This document shows positions 1-24,407 of a DNA stretch of 64,000 nucleotides, piece after piece. The position numbers and the translations under genes were made by a program. Below the pieces are notes generated by a model. The model did no database searches. It saw nothing but the letters and a program-made list of their open reading frames with translations, and was not told where the DNA came from. Origin of the DNA: Phoronis australis (lineage: Eukaryota; Phoronida; Phoronidae); assembly GCA_002633005.1 (NCBI GenBank), contig NMRA01000041.1, forward strand, positions 328,685-392,684, written 5' to 3'. Within the stretch, counting starts at the first letter, position 1; each line of letters opens with the position of its first letter.

Positions 1-2176
1 TGATTTATTTTCCAGAACTGAAATTCTAAATCAATTTTAATCGATTTAAAAATCGATATCATACTAGTAAAGCAGTTTGTGGTTGAAGTAGAATTGCTGT
101 ATACCACTTTCCACTATTTTCTTGGCCTTTTTCTGTGTGGTTTGCTGTTCTTTCAAAAGGCGGCAGCATATGACGACCATAGGTGTCATTATAAAATGGC
201 TGCCGAAAAGCAATGCACAGTTGAACAACTCGGCATAAGTAAAAGAAAACGTTTGAATCAACGAATACTATATATTTGTGAGAGTTAAATCAAATCCTAT
301 TCAGATCATAACTTTGAAGTGGAATGATTGGGTGAGTACGACAACAAGCCGGTTTTATGCTTAGGCGGATGACCATTGGGTTCCCGAGTATATTATACTA
401 GTCAAAAGTAATAATATAGACCCAACAAGCGAAACATCTCGAGTGATGTGAAAAAGGCCATAAAGACCCGACACTCATGTCCTGAATGATGTAAAAGTTC
501 TATAGACCTGATGGAGTGATGATCTCCCAAATGGGTTGAAAAGGCTTCAAATTTGATGGTTATGTCACAAAGACCCATTTTTATGTGAATGTGAGGCATT
601 CGTCCCGACAGTCCTGTTCCGAATATACAAGCTCAGGATCTTGCATACCTAATGTATTTAACATCCTAAATTCTCCCATTTAGCTTGACAATAAAATACA
701 TAAAATAGCTGAGAGCTAAGTGTTTTTTTTGCTTGACAGACAAAGAATTAACCTAAATTACATAATTGTCAATAACATGGTTTCCACAAAATTTCTGGGT
801 TTGCGAAGTACTGGCTATTTATTGATTCCTTGAGATTGGGCTCGCTGCTCAAAATGACATGTTGTGACAAGTCAAATTTTAAAGCCTGGTTTTGACCAAT
901 GATGAACTGTCAGTGCATTCGAATATCTAAAATCATCTCCATTTGGACTAACAATTTCAGACCAATTTTATATCAGTGGGAATGCTTAGGGGGAATGTTT
1001 AGAATTGTGATCATCATTTCTATCAGCGCTGTATGCGATGCACAAGATGGCTGCATATCAATGCTCCATGTTGCTTTTGTTTGATTTTCCAAATCAATCC
1101 TTACAATTTTTCAAAAATATGGTAGCTATGACTAAGAATTTAAAATGATCAAGCTTTTATTTGGTGCTTCATTTGTGTGTTAAAGTTAAAGAAATAAGCT
1201 TTCACTTTTCTTGAATGCTGTGTCCTAAATTGGTAAGGTTATATGGTCTACATTTCAGGGCTTGGCTATTCATAGTCTACATGGGTAATCAAACAGTTAT
1301 CTTCTCAATCAAGACTTAAACTTTTTGTTAAGCTATGCTCAGTTATACAGTCCGACCAGGGCACTTTGATGAGAAAGATCTGGGCTCACAAAGAAGTGCT
1401 TTCACTCAAATTCATTGACCTCATATGGGAAATTCAAAAGGCCTGTTGTGTTTGTAGCACACCATGATTTACAAGTATCTGCAAAATTCCAAGCCACTAT
1501 GCTGCACTGCTTGCCTCCTCCAAGCCCAAAATGTACAAAATGAACTTAGCAATGGTAGCACTGGTTCCATAAACTATGTACATACACATAATGGTCATAA
1601 ATCTGGCGATACTCTGCTGATTTGAGTGTTCGAATATCTCCCTGTAATTGCCTGGCTAATGGCCGATTTGACCATTTTTCTGTTGTAAACTCCTCAGATC
1701 AATGTGGGTAGCTTGATGCTGATCTTAGAGGTGAATTTATTCTGTATGTCTTAACCTTTTTTGGTGTGCAGGTGTGACATTTTCTGTACATATGCCTGAT
1801 GGCATTCTGTCGAGCTATAGGTGTAGCTGTGTTGGGCTTCCTAATTTTTTTCCATTGTCAACCAAGGCCATTCTGTTTTAAGCTGTTGCAAGGTATCCTA
1901 CCATGCACACTTATCATATTGCTAGAAAGTTCAGGTCTAACATCAACATTATCAAAATGTTATTTTTCCACACAAATTAGCATTTTTGCGGCATAAATGC
2001 AAAACATTTTTAATTAGCAACTGGGTTAATTTTTAGAGGTCAAATGACTATGAAATACGCCTTCTAGTCTCTTAGTCTATGGAATGCGAACCTAGTAAGA
2101 TATAGGATGTGTCTTTCTTTGACTTCTATTAAGCTTTCAAGTTGATCTTTATCTCGTAGTCATTATCAACTTTCAG
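1..2176. other. 5' flank / first intron of TRIM23, no gene recognised
   Basis: AT-rich sequence with no frame that resembles a known protein. The initiator exon of TRIM23 should lie here or left of the window, because the first recognised exon opens inside the RING domain in phase 0. An ATG at 196 has a good start context (A at -3, G at +4) and is followed at 239 by a GTAAAAG donor. That donor leaves phase 1 and does not match the exon at 2177, so it is not accepted. Weak imperfect repeats around 'aaagaccc' lie at 420-590. Confidence 0.5.
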
Positions 2177-15657
<13,481 letters not shown>

Positions 15658-16650
15658 AGACAGCCTGTCAATAATAGAAGAATTGTTGATAAGTTTATAG
15701 TTTAATTTATTCTGTTATGGCTACAATAGCTTTTGGTGCTTTTGTGCTTAATTTGTATTTATGTTCCAAGAAGTGTACTGTATATGACGTATATTAGTTA
15801 ACCTTTGGACAGGAAGTAATTTATGGAAATGTCTGTGTAATCCTGGCCGATTTTAATATGCACCCGCATGTACTTAAATGCGAGTAAATCTTATTAGTTT
15901 ATGGTAAAATAACTGTGATGCAAAGAACTCCCTGTATTTTCTCCATCACGCTTTGCTTTTGTGACATCAGTGCACTTTGATTGACATTGATTCCATACTA
16001 ATTACGATCATGAGTCACTTAGGTTCTGGGGCCTGTTGCCAGAAGGAGCAAGGGGCTCTTGTTTTTAAATTAAAGCCAAGAGCTCATAGGCCCACATGCA
16101 TGCAGTGTGCTTACAATGGTTTACTGCTATGAATATCAGTCTGGAGTAAAACATCTGTTCAGGGACCTTAAGCCAGGTACAAGGTCCCTGAATGAGAGAA
16201 CTTGAGTTCATAGTTGCCTTTGACACAATGAATAGTTAGTTTTGTGAGCAGTATAAAAATACTTTTATCTTTATACTGGTCGCATGAAAGTTGTGTTGAT
16301 GTACTGGTGGTGTTAAGTGATTGAAAGTTCACAAGGAGGAATACAGTTGATGTATGAATGAGAGAGTGTTCGTGTGGTATTGAGTCGCCAGACACAGACT
16401 GTAAAGTCATTAACATTGTTCTTTAATTTCAATCAGGCTTCATATTAACCAAAAACTGCTTAATCAGCACTAGATTTTTTTTTTGTTTCTATCAGATGCA
16501 TTTAAGCTCAGTCCTGTTTTTAACTAATTCCTTAAAACTTTGTTCCTGTGAGGGTTCTCCGTAAACTGTACAGATTCTGCAATCGCTTGACCCTATGTGT
16601 CCTGGACTCTGGTGTTAAAGCTTATTTTAAATCTAGGAATAAGAGGATTA
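15658..16650. other. TRIM23 3' UTR / intergenic
   Basis: AT-rich sequence that should contain the 3' UTR and polyadenylation site of TRIM23. No gene or repeat is recognised. Confidence 0.5.
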
Positions 16651-18280
16651 TAATAGATAGATCTGCACTGTCATGGTGCATAATACGGTCTCAGTGAGTT
16701 CTGGTGCTTGGAAAGGAATTTGCTGGCAACTGAGCACGAGCCTTTCTCTTGGAGGTTTCTCAAGTCAATCGTAGGTTCTGCCTGTCTTCTGGAAGAACAT
16801 ATAAAATGTAGAATGTCCTCTGGAGGTCTCTAGTAAGAGTAGCATGTCCACTCTGGAACTTCGAGGGGAGTTAATTCATATGCTGGAGGAGGATGCGACC
16901 TAAGTCCAAACAGTCATTGAGTGAGGTTTCCCTGGCTGCTTCACCAAGGAGTTGAAAACAATGCATGCTTTCAGGGCGCCAGCGTCATATGAGAGAAAGA
17001 AACCATCTGAATCACTGTCAATTGGGCCACACACAAGGGCAGCAAACTTGTCTGAAAAAAATGGCTAGATTAACTTGTGTTTCGTTAATTACACCAAAGT
17101 CCAGAATATCTGGGTGGACTTGGCCTAAGCAAAATAACATACCTGTTCCTAGTACAAACTTTTCCTTAAACACACAAGACCATTTCAAAACACATTATAC
17201 CTTGTTGCAATATCTATGGTTCATAACCCAGGGCTGTGGGACGACTTGTCCACTTCATGGTCTACTTCATGTTGTGATGTCCGGTTGGTTTGTCACAGTT
17301 GCAGAAAGCTCAGTTGGTGGTGCTGCTGCATTCCCTTTGGATGTGAGCAATGGTAGCATTTTCACTGGCGTGCATTTCTGCCACAGTAAATAGGTGCCTT
17401 TGGAGGTGTAACCTCAGATTGTATTATGTAACAGATACTGGNNNNNNNNNNNNNNNNNNNNNNNNNNNNNNNNNNNNNNNNNNNNNNNNTAATAGATAGA
17501 TCTGCACTGTCATGGTGCATAATACGGTCTCAGTGAGTTCTGGTGCTTGGAAAGGAATTAGCTGGCAACTGAGCACGAGCCTTTCTCTTGGAGGTTTCTC
17601 AAGTCAATCGTAGGTTCTGCCTGTCTTCTGGAAGAGCATATAAAATGTAGAATGTCCTCTGGAGGTCTCTAGTAAGAGTAGCATGTCCACTCTGGAACTT
17701 CGAGGGGAGTTAATTCATATGCTGGAGGAGGATGCGACCTAAGTCCAAACAGTCATTGAGTGAGGTTTCCCTGGCTGCTTCACCAAAGAGTTGAAAACAA
17801 TGCATGCTTTCAGGGCGCCAGCGTCATATGAGAGAAAGAAACCATCTGAATCACTGTCAACTGGGCCACACACAACGGCAGCAAACTTGTCTGAAAAAAA
17901 TGGCTAGATTAACTTGTGTTTCGTTAATTACACCAAAGTCCAGAATATCTGGGTGGACTTGGCCTAAGCAAAATAACATACCTGTTCCTAGTACAAACTA
18001 TTCCTTAAACACACAACACCATTTCAAAACACATTATACCTTGTTGCAATATCTATGGTTCATAACCCAGGGCTGTGGGACGACTTGTCCACTTCATGGT
18101 CTACTTCATGTTGTGATGTCCGGTTGGTTTGTCACAGTTGCAGAAAGCTCAGTTGGTGGTGCTGCTGCATTCCCTTTGGATGTGAGCAATGGTAGCATTT
18201 TCACTGGCGTGCATTTCTGCCACAGTAAATAGGTGCCTTTGGAGGTGTAACCTCAGATTGTATTATGTAACAGATACTGG
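16651..18280. repeat. Two 791-bp near-identical copies around an N gap (probable unmerged haplotypes)
   Basis: 16651-17441 and 17490-18280 are both 791 bp and differ by roughly seven single-base changes, separated by 48 N (17442-17489). The left copy stops and the right copy starts exactly at the gap, the pattern of overlapping contig ends that were not merged. Each copy has a 142-codon + strand frame and shorter - strand frames; none resembles a known protein. Confidence 0.85.
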
Positions 18281-18324
18281 TGTAAAACTCAGACAGACTA
18301 AACAACAGATTGGAAAATGGCTGG

Positions 18325-18895
18325 GAGCTCAGAGCCACAGGCGTCCTTAGCTTCTGATGGTCCCCAATACACTAAGTAATACTACAAGGCCTCGGGTGCT
18401 CAACTTCAGCCGTCCATATCAAACACAAAACTCAATAAATTTACACAAAACAGGATTTCAATAAACCACTAGTAATTGTTCTTTCTTCTAATACCATTCG
18501 CGTTGTCCTGCTCCAACGAGATCACAACAAATTCACGGTCAAAGCACAAAAATGTTCCCAAAAAGCCCTCGCATCAGTCCTCCTTTGATGGTTCGAGGTC
18601 CTTGAATTGTCAAAGGAGGACTGATGCGTGAATTTTTTTGGGAACATTTTTGTGCTTTGACCGTGAATTTGTTGCGATCTCGCTGGAGTAGGACACCGTG
18701 AATGGTATTAGAAGAAAGAACAATTACTAGTGGTTTGTTGAAACCCTGTTTTGTGAAAATTTATTGTGTTCTGCGTTTGATATGGACGGCTGAAGTGATC
18801 GAAGCATCCATGGAATTCTTTGTCCCGAGTGTTGTACCTTGTAGTATTATATATGTGTAGGGAACGACCAGAAGCTGAGGACGTATGTGCTCAGA
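18325..18895. repeat. Large imperfect palindrome (foldback element or long hairpin)
   Basis: Left arm about 18325-18588 and right arm about 18610-18895 are inverted copies with a spacer of about 21 bp. For example 'actagtaattgttctttctt' near 18470 is mirrored by 'aagaaagaacaattactagt' near 18712, and 'cagtcctcctttga' (ending 18588) by 'tcaaaggaggactg' (from 18610). Identity is highest near the centre and lower outward. No transposase is seen. Confidence 0.85.
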
Positions 18896-19140
18896 GCAAT
18901 CACATTTGCACTGCGGTTCTGCCATGTTGGATTTCTGAGAAGTAAGCGAGCTGCTGAAGTTGGCTTTATTAGTAATTACTTTCTGTCCAATGACATATAC
19001 TTCTTGGTGTGCAGGTTATTCAACGTTGCTGGTTGTAGTTTCTATTGTAACTAGTTTTATTCCAGTATTTTGCAAAATTTGTGATCTAAATTGGCCAGTC
19101 TCTGGATCGATGCTAGCATCGTGTTTTGTTCCATTGTTTC

Positions 19141-19791
19141 TGTGGTATATCAATGCATGTTGCAGCCGATGAGTGGCAACAGTGACACTGGTTTCCCGTA
19201 GCTACCGCACACGGTAACACAAAACAAGCCACAACAGAACTAACCCTCCAGAACAATCACTAGCCGGTTCAAATTGACTTAACAGGCTGAGACTAACGCC
19301 CGTGATAAATGTCTGTACCTCAGTTGTCCTTTTCTCCTTAACTTTTTGGTCACAGAAGTTGCTCGTCTGGTCCCGGCTTCATCCCAGTAGTCTGAAGTTG
19401 TCTTACAGCTCTGGAGTCGTGCCCCGTAGTCTGAAGTTGTGATCTATGGTGGATCCAGTCTGCCCTGGTCTCGAGAGCCAGTACTTTAAATACTAAACTT
19501 TAGTGGCAGCACGCGATGGACCCACTCTGTATGTACATGTCCATCTCTCTATGACGAGCTAAATATGACGAGCTTACTGACCACGCGATGGACCCACTCT
19601 GCACGTACATATATGTCCATCTCCCTATAACTCAAAATTCTTGCATAACTGCCACTATTCCTGACATTGCATAACTGCCACTATTCTTGGGTTTTCAACA
19701 TCAGAGCACTATTCCTGGATTTAACTACTACAGAGGTAGCATATCCCCTGAAATTTCGTGCACATGGAGGGCATAGCCTTATTATATTACA
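19141..19791 (-). repeat. 3' LTR of copy A
   Basis: Bounded on the + strand by 'tgtggtatatcaatgc' and 'attatattaca', i.e. TG...CA ends. It is 651 bp and lacks roughly 160 bp (around 19170) that is present in the LTRs at 22698 and 31867. The polypurine tract lies directly against its inner end. Confidence 0.88.
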
Positions 19792-19803
19792 CTCCCCCCT
19801 TCT
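19792..19803 (-). other. Polypurine tract of copy A
   Basis: On the - strand the sequence reads AGAAGGGGGGAG immediately before the LTR start TGTAATATAA. This is the expected plus-strand primer of an LTR element and fixes the element's orientation. Confidence 0.85.
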
Positions 19804-20165
19804 GTTAAACCAAAAATGAATATTTGGGCAACTGTGCAATTCCCTGACAGTACAAAGTTTCTGCAGGCGATCATTATACAATTGTACGAGATATAAAGTG
19901 TAAAAAGTAATAAAACAAAAGAAGTCGTCAGTCTCCAAATAATCATTAAACAAGTTAAAAAACCAAATTTCACAACCACTCTAAACTAATGCAATTAAAC
20001 GAATATAATGAAATCACACATATATACTTAATAAACCCGTATCAATCCAACATTACGCTACCAAACCATACCTCAACTCAATAAATCATCGCAAAGCATA
20101 ATTATGCGACACTCCACCCCAAATCAAACTAACTAAGAATATAACATATTACTACCGACACCTGC

Positions 20166-20566
20166 CTACAGCTGCAGCGGGTGAGTATACGGCGTGTGGA
20201 AGAAATTGGCCGCCAGCAGACTCTCGGGGATATCCGCTACAGCCACGGGCATGTGCCTGGTCGTCCGCCCCCCTATCTCCACCTCCAACATGTAAACATC
20301 GATGAGGTCAACCTGACGGCTCCGCCGGTCATAGAGGACCCGTGCATAGGTTATGTCCGCCTCACGTGGAAAGCCCCACGACTGATTGTCGAACGGAAGT
20401 CCCTCCAGTTCCCGCATCATGCCTTCCAGGACCTTGGCGAAGTCCTCCACAGACAAGATTGTGACGTCAGCACTTGGGTCTACCCTAAAACAATCCATTG
20501 TCCCTCCACCGATGCGTCCAGGTGTACGGCCGGTAGGGTCTTGTAGGTTCGTCCGGCGTCTTCCAT
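20166..20566 (-). pseudogene. Accessory ORF of copy A (retropepsin-like), frameshifted
   Basis: The frame opens with an ATG at 20566 about 10 nt after a possible 3' splice site (...ctattatag) and is broken by a one-base deletion near 20493; the rest stays open for about 110 codons to 20166. The protein is homologous to the intact ORF at 23841-24251 but clearly diverged (roughly half the residues), while the DNA on both sides is nearly identical between copies. Visible segments: FRVDPSADVTILSVEDF and VAVADIPESLLAANF. See the copy B entry for interpretation. Confidence 0.7.
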
Positions 20567-20726
20567 CTTGTATTTCCTATAATAGTTCCATATGTCTTAT
20601 ACATCTATATATATATATATCGTATGATGACTCTGAATGTTAATAAGTACTACCTTTATTGTGAACCACCCATGTATTGTAGTCTCTAGTGCGAGGGTTG
20701 GTAGTACTACTACTGATTGTCAGAAT

Positions 20727-21334
20727 TCACACTGAGGCCTCCTCATGGCCCTCAGCAGTGTTTGGATGCAAGACAGGATACATACGCCGAACGAACTGCT
20801 TCATTTCGATTGGTCGGCCATTCCACTGGGCCGATATGGTCGGGTGGTCGTCAGCACTGGGTTTCTCCCCAGCCGGCGACGTCTGTCGGACAACTCTCTG
20901 TGTGCTCATAAGTGCCAACTCGGGCGGTGCATTGGCAACCGGGCACTTATCACTGGTTAACACAGGCTGATACTGTTTAAGCATGGCACGTGCAATTTGT
21001 CTACGTCTTAAGAAAACAATCAACCCCAAAATCTAGAGCGATGCTGCTATTCCCAGAGCGATATATAACCAAAATTCGTTATTGGCGGTCCATGGTCTCG
21101 GGATTTCAAGTTCACGTAAATCAGTGACTAAATTGTCTAGGGGAATTTCGGGTAAGTGAGCAAGGTGAGGCGGTATTTTTACCTCCACGTGTTTGGGAAA
21201 AGCTACTACATAGGGAGAACACATCGCAAAAGATTCCTCCTGAATTCTCAAAACTCGAGCGAAACTATCGGGATGCTCATGTCTAGATTCTCTGTGAAAA
21301 GTTCCTAGAAGAGTCATAGTTGGGTGTGTGGCCT
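20727..21334 (-). pseudogene. Truncated env remnant of copy A
   Basis: The 3' third of env is present, ending in the same cytoplasmic tail as copy B. It is interrupted by an in-frame TAG inside the transmembrane segment near 21030, where copy B has a Leu codon. Upstream it runs straight into protease sequence at about 21335, the deletion junction. Confidence 0.85.
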
Positions 21335-21622
21335 GTCACCCGTAATCAACATTCTTTGATTCACATCTGGGATCACTACAAATTCATGTTTGAGAATATT
21401 GTTTCCAATTTTTAAGTTCAACAGGACACAAGCGAGGACATTCAAACGTTGATTATTTGCTGTCTGAACTACAGGTTTTCGATTGACTATTTCTACTAAG
21501 CCTTTTCGCTGAAGCTCCTCAAATGTAACCTCCGATATAACGGATATTGCAGCACCCGAGTCAATTAATGCCCTGGCTCGTGTCTGTCCCACCTGTACTT
21601 GAATAATATCCTCGCTTCCCAA
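21314..21622 (-). pseudogene. Retropepsin fragment of copy A fused to env sequence
   Basis: The frame contains the aspartic protease active site ALIDSGAAISVISE and most of the domain, then changes to env-derived sequence at the deletion junction and stops. The protease, RT, RNase H and integrase region seen in copy B is missing after this point. Confidence 0.85.
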
Positions 21623-22504
21623 AAAACAACGTTACAACATCATCCTGGCCACCCGCGGAAGCTCTCGAGTCAGTGCACGTTAGGTTCCCTTGGGGTTCGG
21701 CATCGTTTGGCGTGGTATCAGCGGGGCTTGGGTTGCTGGTGTAGTTAACTAGATTTTGATTTGCTCGGGCAGCATAAAACCTTTTAAAACTGAAACAATC
21801 ATGTTTCATGTGACCAGGTTTTTTGCAAAAGAAACATCTGATCGGTTCCTTTTCTAGGGCGTTGACGGTTCTGGGCCGTGCCCAACAGTCCCTTGTTATA
21901 TGATTTGTTCTGTTGCAAATTCTGCATCTTTGAGGAGGGGCCATTTTGTCAACGTCCATGGGGCTGATTTCCCTGTTATCGCCTGGTTTTAAATTCATTC
22001 GTGTCCATAGATGTATTTCTTGGACGGCAACTTTAAGGGCATCTCTGAAAGTTGTTGGACCTGAACGTAGGACGTGCTCTCTTATGGTCACGTCCCGGAG
22101 CCCATCCACAAAAAAAACAATTAATTGTTCTTGTAGAACGTCCAATGCCGCGCGCTGCCGACAACAGTCACTCGCTATACATTTGCACGCTTTCGTTTGG
22201 TCGTTGTGTAATTGATTTCAATTGACCAAATGCCAAACTTTTGTCAGTGAAGGGAGCAAAACGTAACTTCTGCTTTAAACTGATCATACGTGCATTGTGG
22301 GTGGTCTGCCATATAACATTTAATGAATGCCGAAACCTCACTCCCCGATCTTTGATATGCAATTAGGATTTGTTTCCTGGGATCCATATTGGGAAAAATT
22401 ACGGGTATCTTTTCTATCTCGCTCACCCAGGCTCGAAACCCATGAACATCTCCTGAGAAAACGGGGATATTTGATGCCAATGACGTTTCGCTCATGGAAT
22501 TCAT
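21561..22504 (-). pseudogene. gag of copy A, frameshifted
   Basis: Three frames together cover a Ty3/gypsy-type Gag: a capsid-like part (IPVFSGDVHGFRAWV, then YDQFKAEV) and a nucleocapsid with two CCHC knuckles, CRICNRTNHITRDC and CFFCKKPGHMKHDC, both C-x2-C-x4-H-x4-C. Frame changes near 22265 and 22160 break it. In this copy the frame runs on past the point where gag of copy B stops. Confidence 0.85.
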
Positions 22505-22697
22505 AGCATCAATAACATCTCTGGTGAAATTACCAGCAAGTCCCGTTAAAAATTCGGCTAAATCTACAATAGCTTGTTGCTGATGTGCCGTACTGCTCAG
22601 TGATCAGATTATGCTAACTACTAAACTTCTTAGATATCTCGTCTCGTTCACGATAAAGTCAGTCTCAAAACGCAAACAACGGGTAGAATCCGGCCGC

Positions 22698-23136
22698 TGT
22701 GGTATATCAATGCGTGTTGTGGCCGATAAATGGCGCGCACGTGGTAATAAGTAAAACAACACACGAATACTTTAACAATAGAATACATCTATTAATTTGC
22801 AGCGTTGTGATTTACAAATTAAAGATTACAATAAGTTGTGAGACTGACGACTAACTGATTGAGACAAGATATCATTACTAGAAAAACTACTAATCAACAG
22901 CGCCACTGGTTCCGGTAGCTACCGCACACGTTGACACAAAACAAGTCACAACAGAACTAACCCACCAGAACAATCACTAGCCGGTTCAAATTGACTAACA
23001 GTCTGAGACCAACGCCCGTGATAAATGTCTATACCTCAGATGTTCTTTTCCCCTTGACTCTTGGTCACTGCGGTTGTTCGTCCGGCTCCGGCTTCGTCTT
23101 AGAAGTTTGAAGGTTGTCTTCCTGCTCTGGAGTCGT
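22698..23136 (-). repeat. 5' LTR of copy A, cut at an assembly seam
   Basis: Starts on the + strand with 'tgtggtatatcaatgcgtg' and contains the roughly 160 bp lacking from the LTR at 19141. It stops at the N at 23137 in the middle of the LTR; the next bases belong to the other end of an LTR followed by a polypurine tract. The - strand sequence just inside it, GCGGCCGGATTCTACCCG, does not begin with the usual TGG of a tRNA primer site. Confidence 0.8.
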
Positions 23137-23157
23137 NCATAGCCTCATTATATTACA

Positions 23158-23169
23158 CTCCCCCCTTTT
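23158..23169 (-). other. Polypurine tract of copy B
   Basis: The - strand reads AAAAGGGGGGAG next to the LTR end TGTAATATAATGAGG. It matches the tract of copy A and shows that the 20 bases at 23138-23157 are the start of a 3' LTR. Confidence 0.82.
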
Positions 23170-23404
23170 GTTAAGCCAAAAATTTACCAAAAAAAATATT
23201 TGGGCAACTGTGCTATTTCCTGACAATACAAAATTTCTGCAGGTGATCATTATACGATTGTATAATATATAAAGTGTAAACAGTAATAAAACAAAAGAAG
23301 TCGTCAGTCTCCAAATAATCATTAAACAAGTTAGCAAACCAAACCTCACAACAACTCTACACTACTGCAATTAAACGAATAAAATGAAATCACACACATA
23401 TAGG

Positions 23405-23942
23405 ATGTTTCTGTCACCAAACCGAACTTCATACCAACCCCTTATTACATAAACAAATACACTTTATATCTATTAAAATTATAATTACGTTATAGTTTCC
23501 TTCAAACCAAATCTACCAAAAAAAAAATCATATCGTAACTGATTAAATAACGTGGAGGTGCCACCCCAAACTAAGCTAACTGAAGGGGGTGGACCCGTGG
23601 CGTGCGGTAGAAGTCTGCCGCCAACAGACTTTCAGGGACGTCGGCCACAGCTACGGGCATGCGTCTCGGAGGNATGTTTCTGTCACCAAACCGAACTTTA
23701 TACCAACCCCTTATTACATAACCAAATACACTCTATATCTATTAAAATTATAATTATGTTATAGTTTCCTTCAGACCAAATCTACCAAAAAAAAAAATCA
23801 TATCTTAACTGATTAAATTACGTAAAGGTGCCACCCCAAACTAAACTAACTGAAGGGGGTGGACCTGTGGCGTGCGGTAGAAGTCTGCCGCTAACAGACT
23901 TTCAGGGACGTCGGCCACCGCTACAGGCATGCGTCTCGGAGG
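23405..23942. repeat. Unmerged overlap at single-N seam 23673
   Basis: 23405-23672 and 23674-23942 are the same sequence with a few differences. The left copy ends and the right begins at the N. It covers the 3' end of the accessory ORF and the region before the polypurine tract, so the fragment at about 23590-23672 is a repeat of the ORF end, not a second gene. Confidence 0.88.
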
Positions 23943-24251
23943 GCGTCCCCCCAACTCCACCTCCAGGCAAAATATACGGACTACGTCGGCTGTACGGCCC
24001 CGGTTGGCGTATTTAACTTGGGCGTACTCTACTCCCATCGCGCGTGAGCCGCCCCACGCCTGGGTGTCGCACTGGAGCCCTTTGTACGCACGGTTCCGTG
24101 AGTACCAGACCCCAGCGAAGTCGTTTAATGATAGGACCGTCATGTCCGCGGTCAGGTCCACGCGGAACATGACCCATTCACCGTCCACCGACGCATCCAG
24201 TCGTACCGCCGGCAAAGTTTTGTATGCGACTTCCTGTTGCTGAGATGCCAT
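23841..24251 (-). CDS. Accessory ORF 3' of env, degenerate retropepsin-like protein
   Basis: 136 codons, starting at an ATG 157 nt after the env stop. No function is known to me. Residues 28-45 (MFRVDLTADMTVLSLNDF) align column by column with the active-site strand of this element's own protease (ALIDSGAVISVISEVTF): the Asp is kept but Ser-Gly is replaced by Leu-Thr. Near the C-terminus VAVADVPESLLAADFYRT parallels the protease's second signature (RMIIGKDFL). The order and spacing suggest a retropepsin fold without catalytic activity. A 3' splice site (aactattacag) lies about 14 nt before the ATG and a TATATAAAAT box at 24281-24290. No signal peptide or membrane segment is seen. It could instead be an unrelated beta protein; the homology needs profile testing. 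Confidence 0.65.
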   Translation of the reverse strand: MASQQQEVAYKTLPAVRLDASVDGEWVMFRVDLTADMTVLSLNDFAGVWYSRNRAYKGLQCDTQAWGGSRAMGVEYAQVKYANRGRTADVVRIFCLEVELGGRPPRRMPVAVADVPESLLAADFYRTPQVHPLQLV

Positions 24252-24280
24252 TGTTGATCGTGCTCCTGTAATAGTTCCAT

Positions 24281-24290
24281 ATTTTATATA
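24281..24290 (-). promoter_or_regulatory. TATA-like sequence and 3' splice site before the accessory ORF
   Basis: The - strand reads TATATAAAAT, then GGAACTATTACAG|GAGC, then the ATG at 24251. In copy A the TATA-like sequence is replaced by an AT run but the AG acceptor is kept (CTATTATAG|GAAA). The shared part is therefore the splice site rather than the TATA box. Confidence 0.4.
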
Positions 24291-24407
24291 CCTATAGATA
24301 TCGTATGATGACTCTGAATGTTAGTAAGTACTACCTTTATTGTCAACCACCCATGTATTGTAGTCTTTAGTGCAAGGGTTGGTAGTACTACTACTGATTG
24401 TCTGAAT

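Larger units (their letters stand above)
19141..23136 (-). mobile_element. Copy A: internally deleted LTR retrotransposon
   Basis: Reads on the - strand: 5' LTR (22698 to about 23136, cut by a single N), broken gag, protease joined directly to the 3' part of env, accessory ORF, polypurine tract, 3' LTR (19141-19791). RT, RNase H, integrase and the N-terminal part of env are absent, so the copy cannot be autonomous. The remaining parts are closely similar to copy B at 23138-32628. Several frameshifts and a stop in the env membrane anchor show it is degenerate. Confidence 0.85.

Noticed and set aside
196-240. Possible first exon of TRIM23 (ATG at 196 with good context and a GTAAAAG donor)
   Set aside because: It leaves phase 1, while the next exon at 2177 needs phase 0, and the peptide does not resemble the TRIM23 N-terminus.
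16965-18232. Two 142-codon frames as a duplicated gene
   Set aside because: No homology is visible, the peptide has low protein-like character, and the two copies are probably one locus in two haplotypes.
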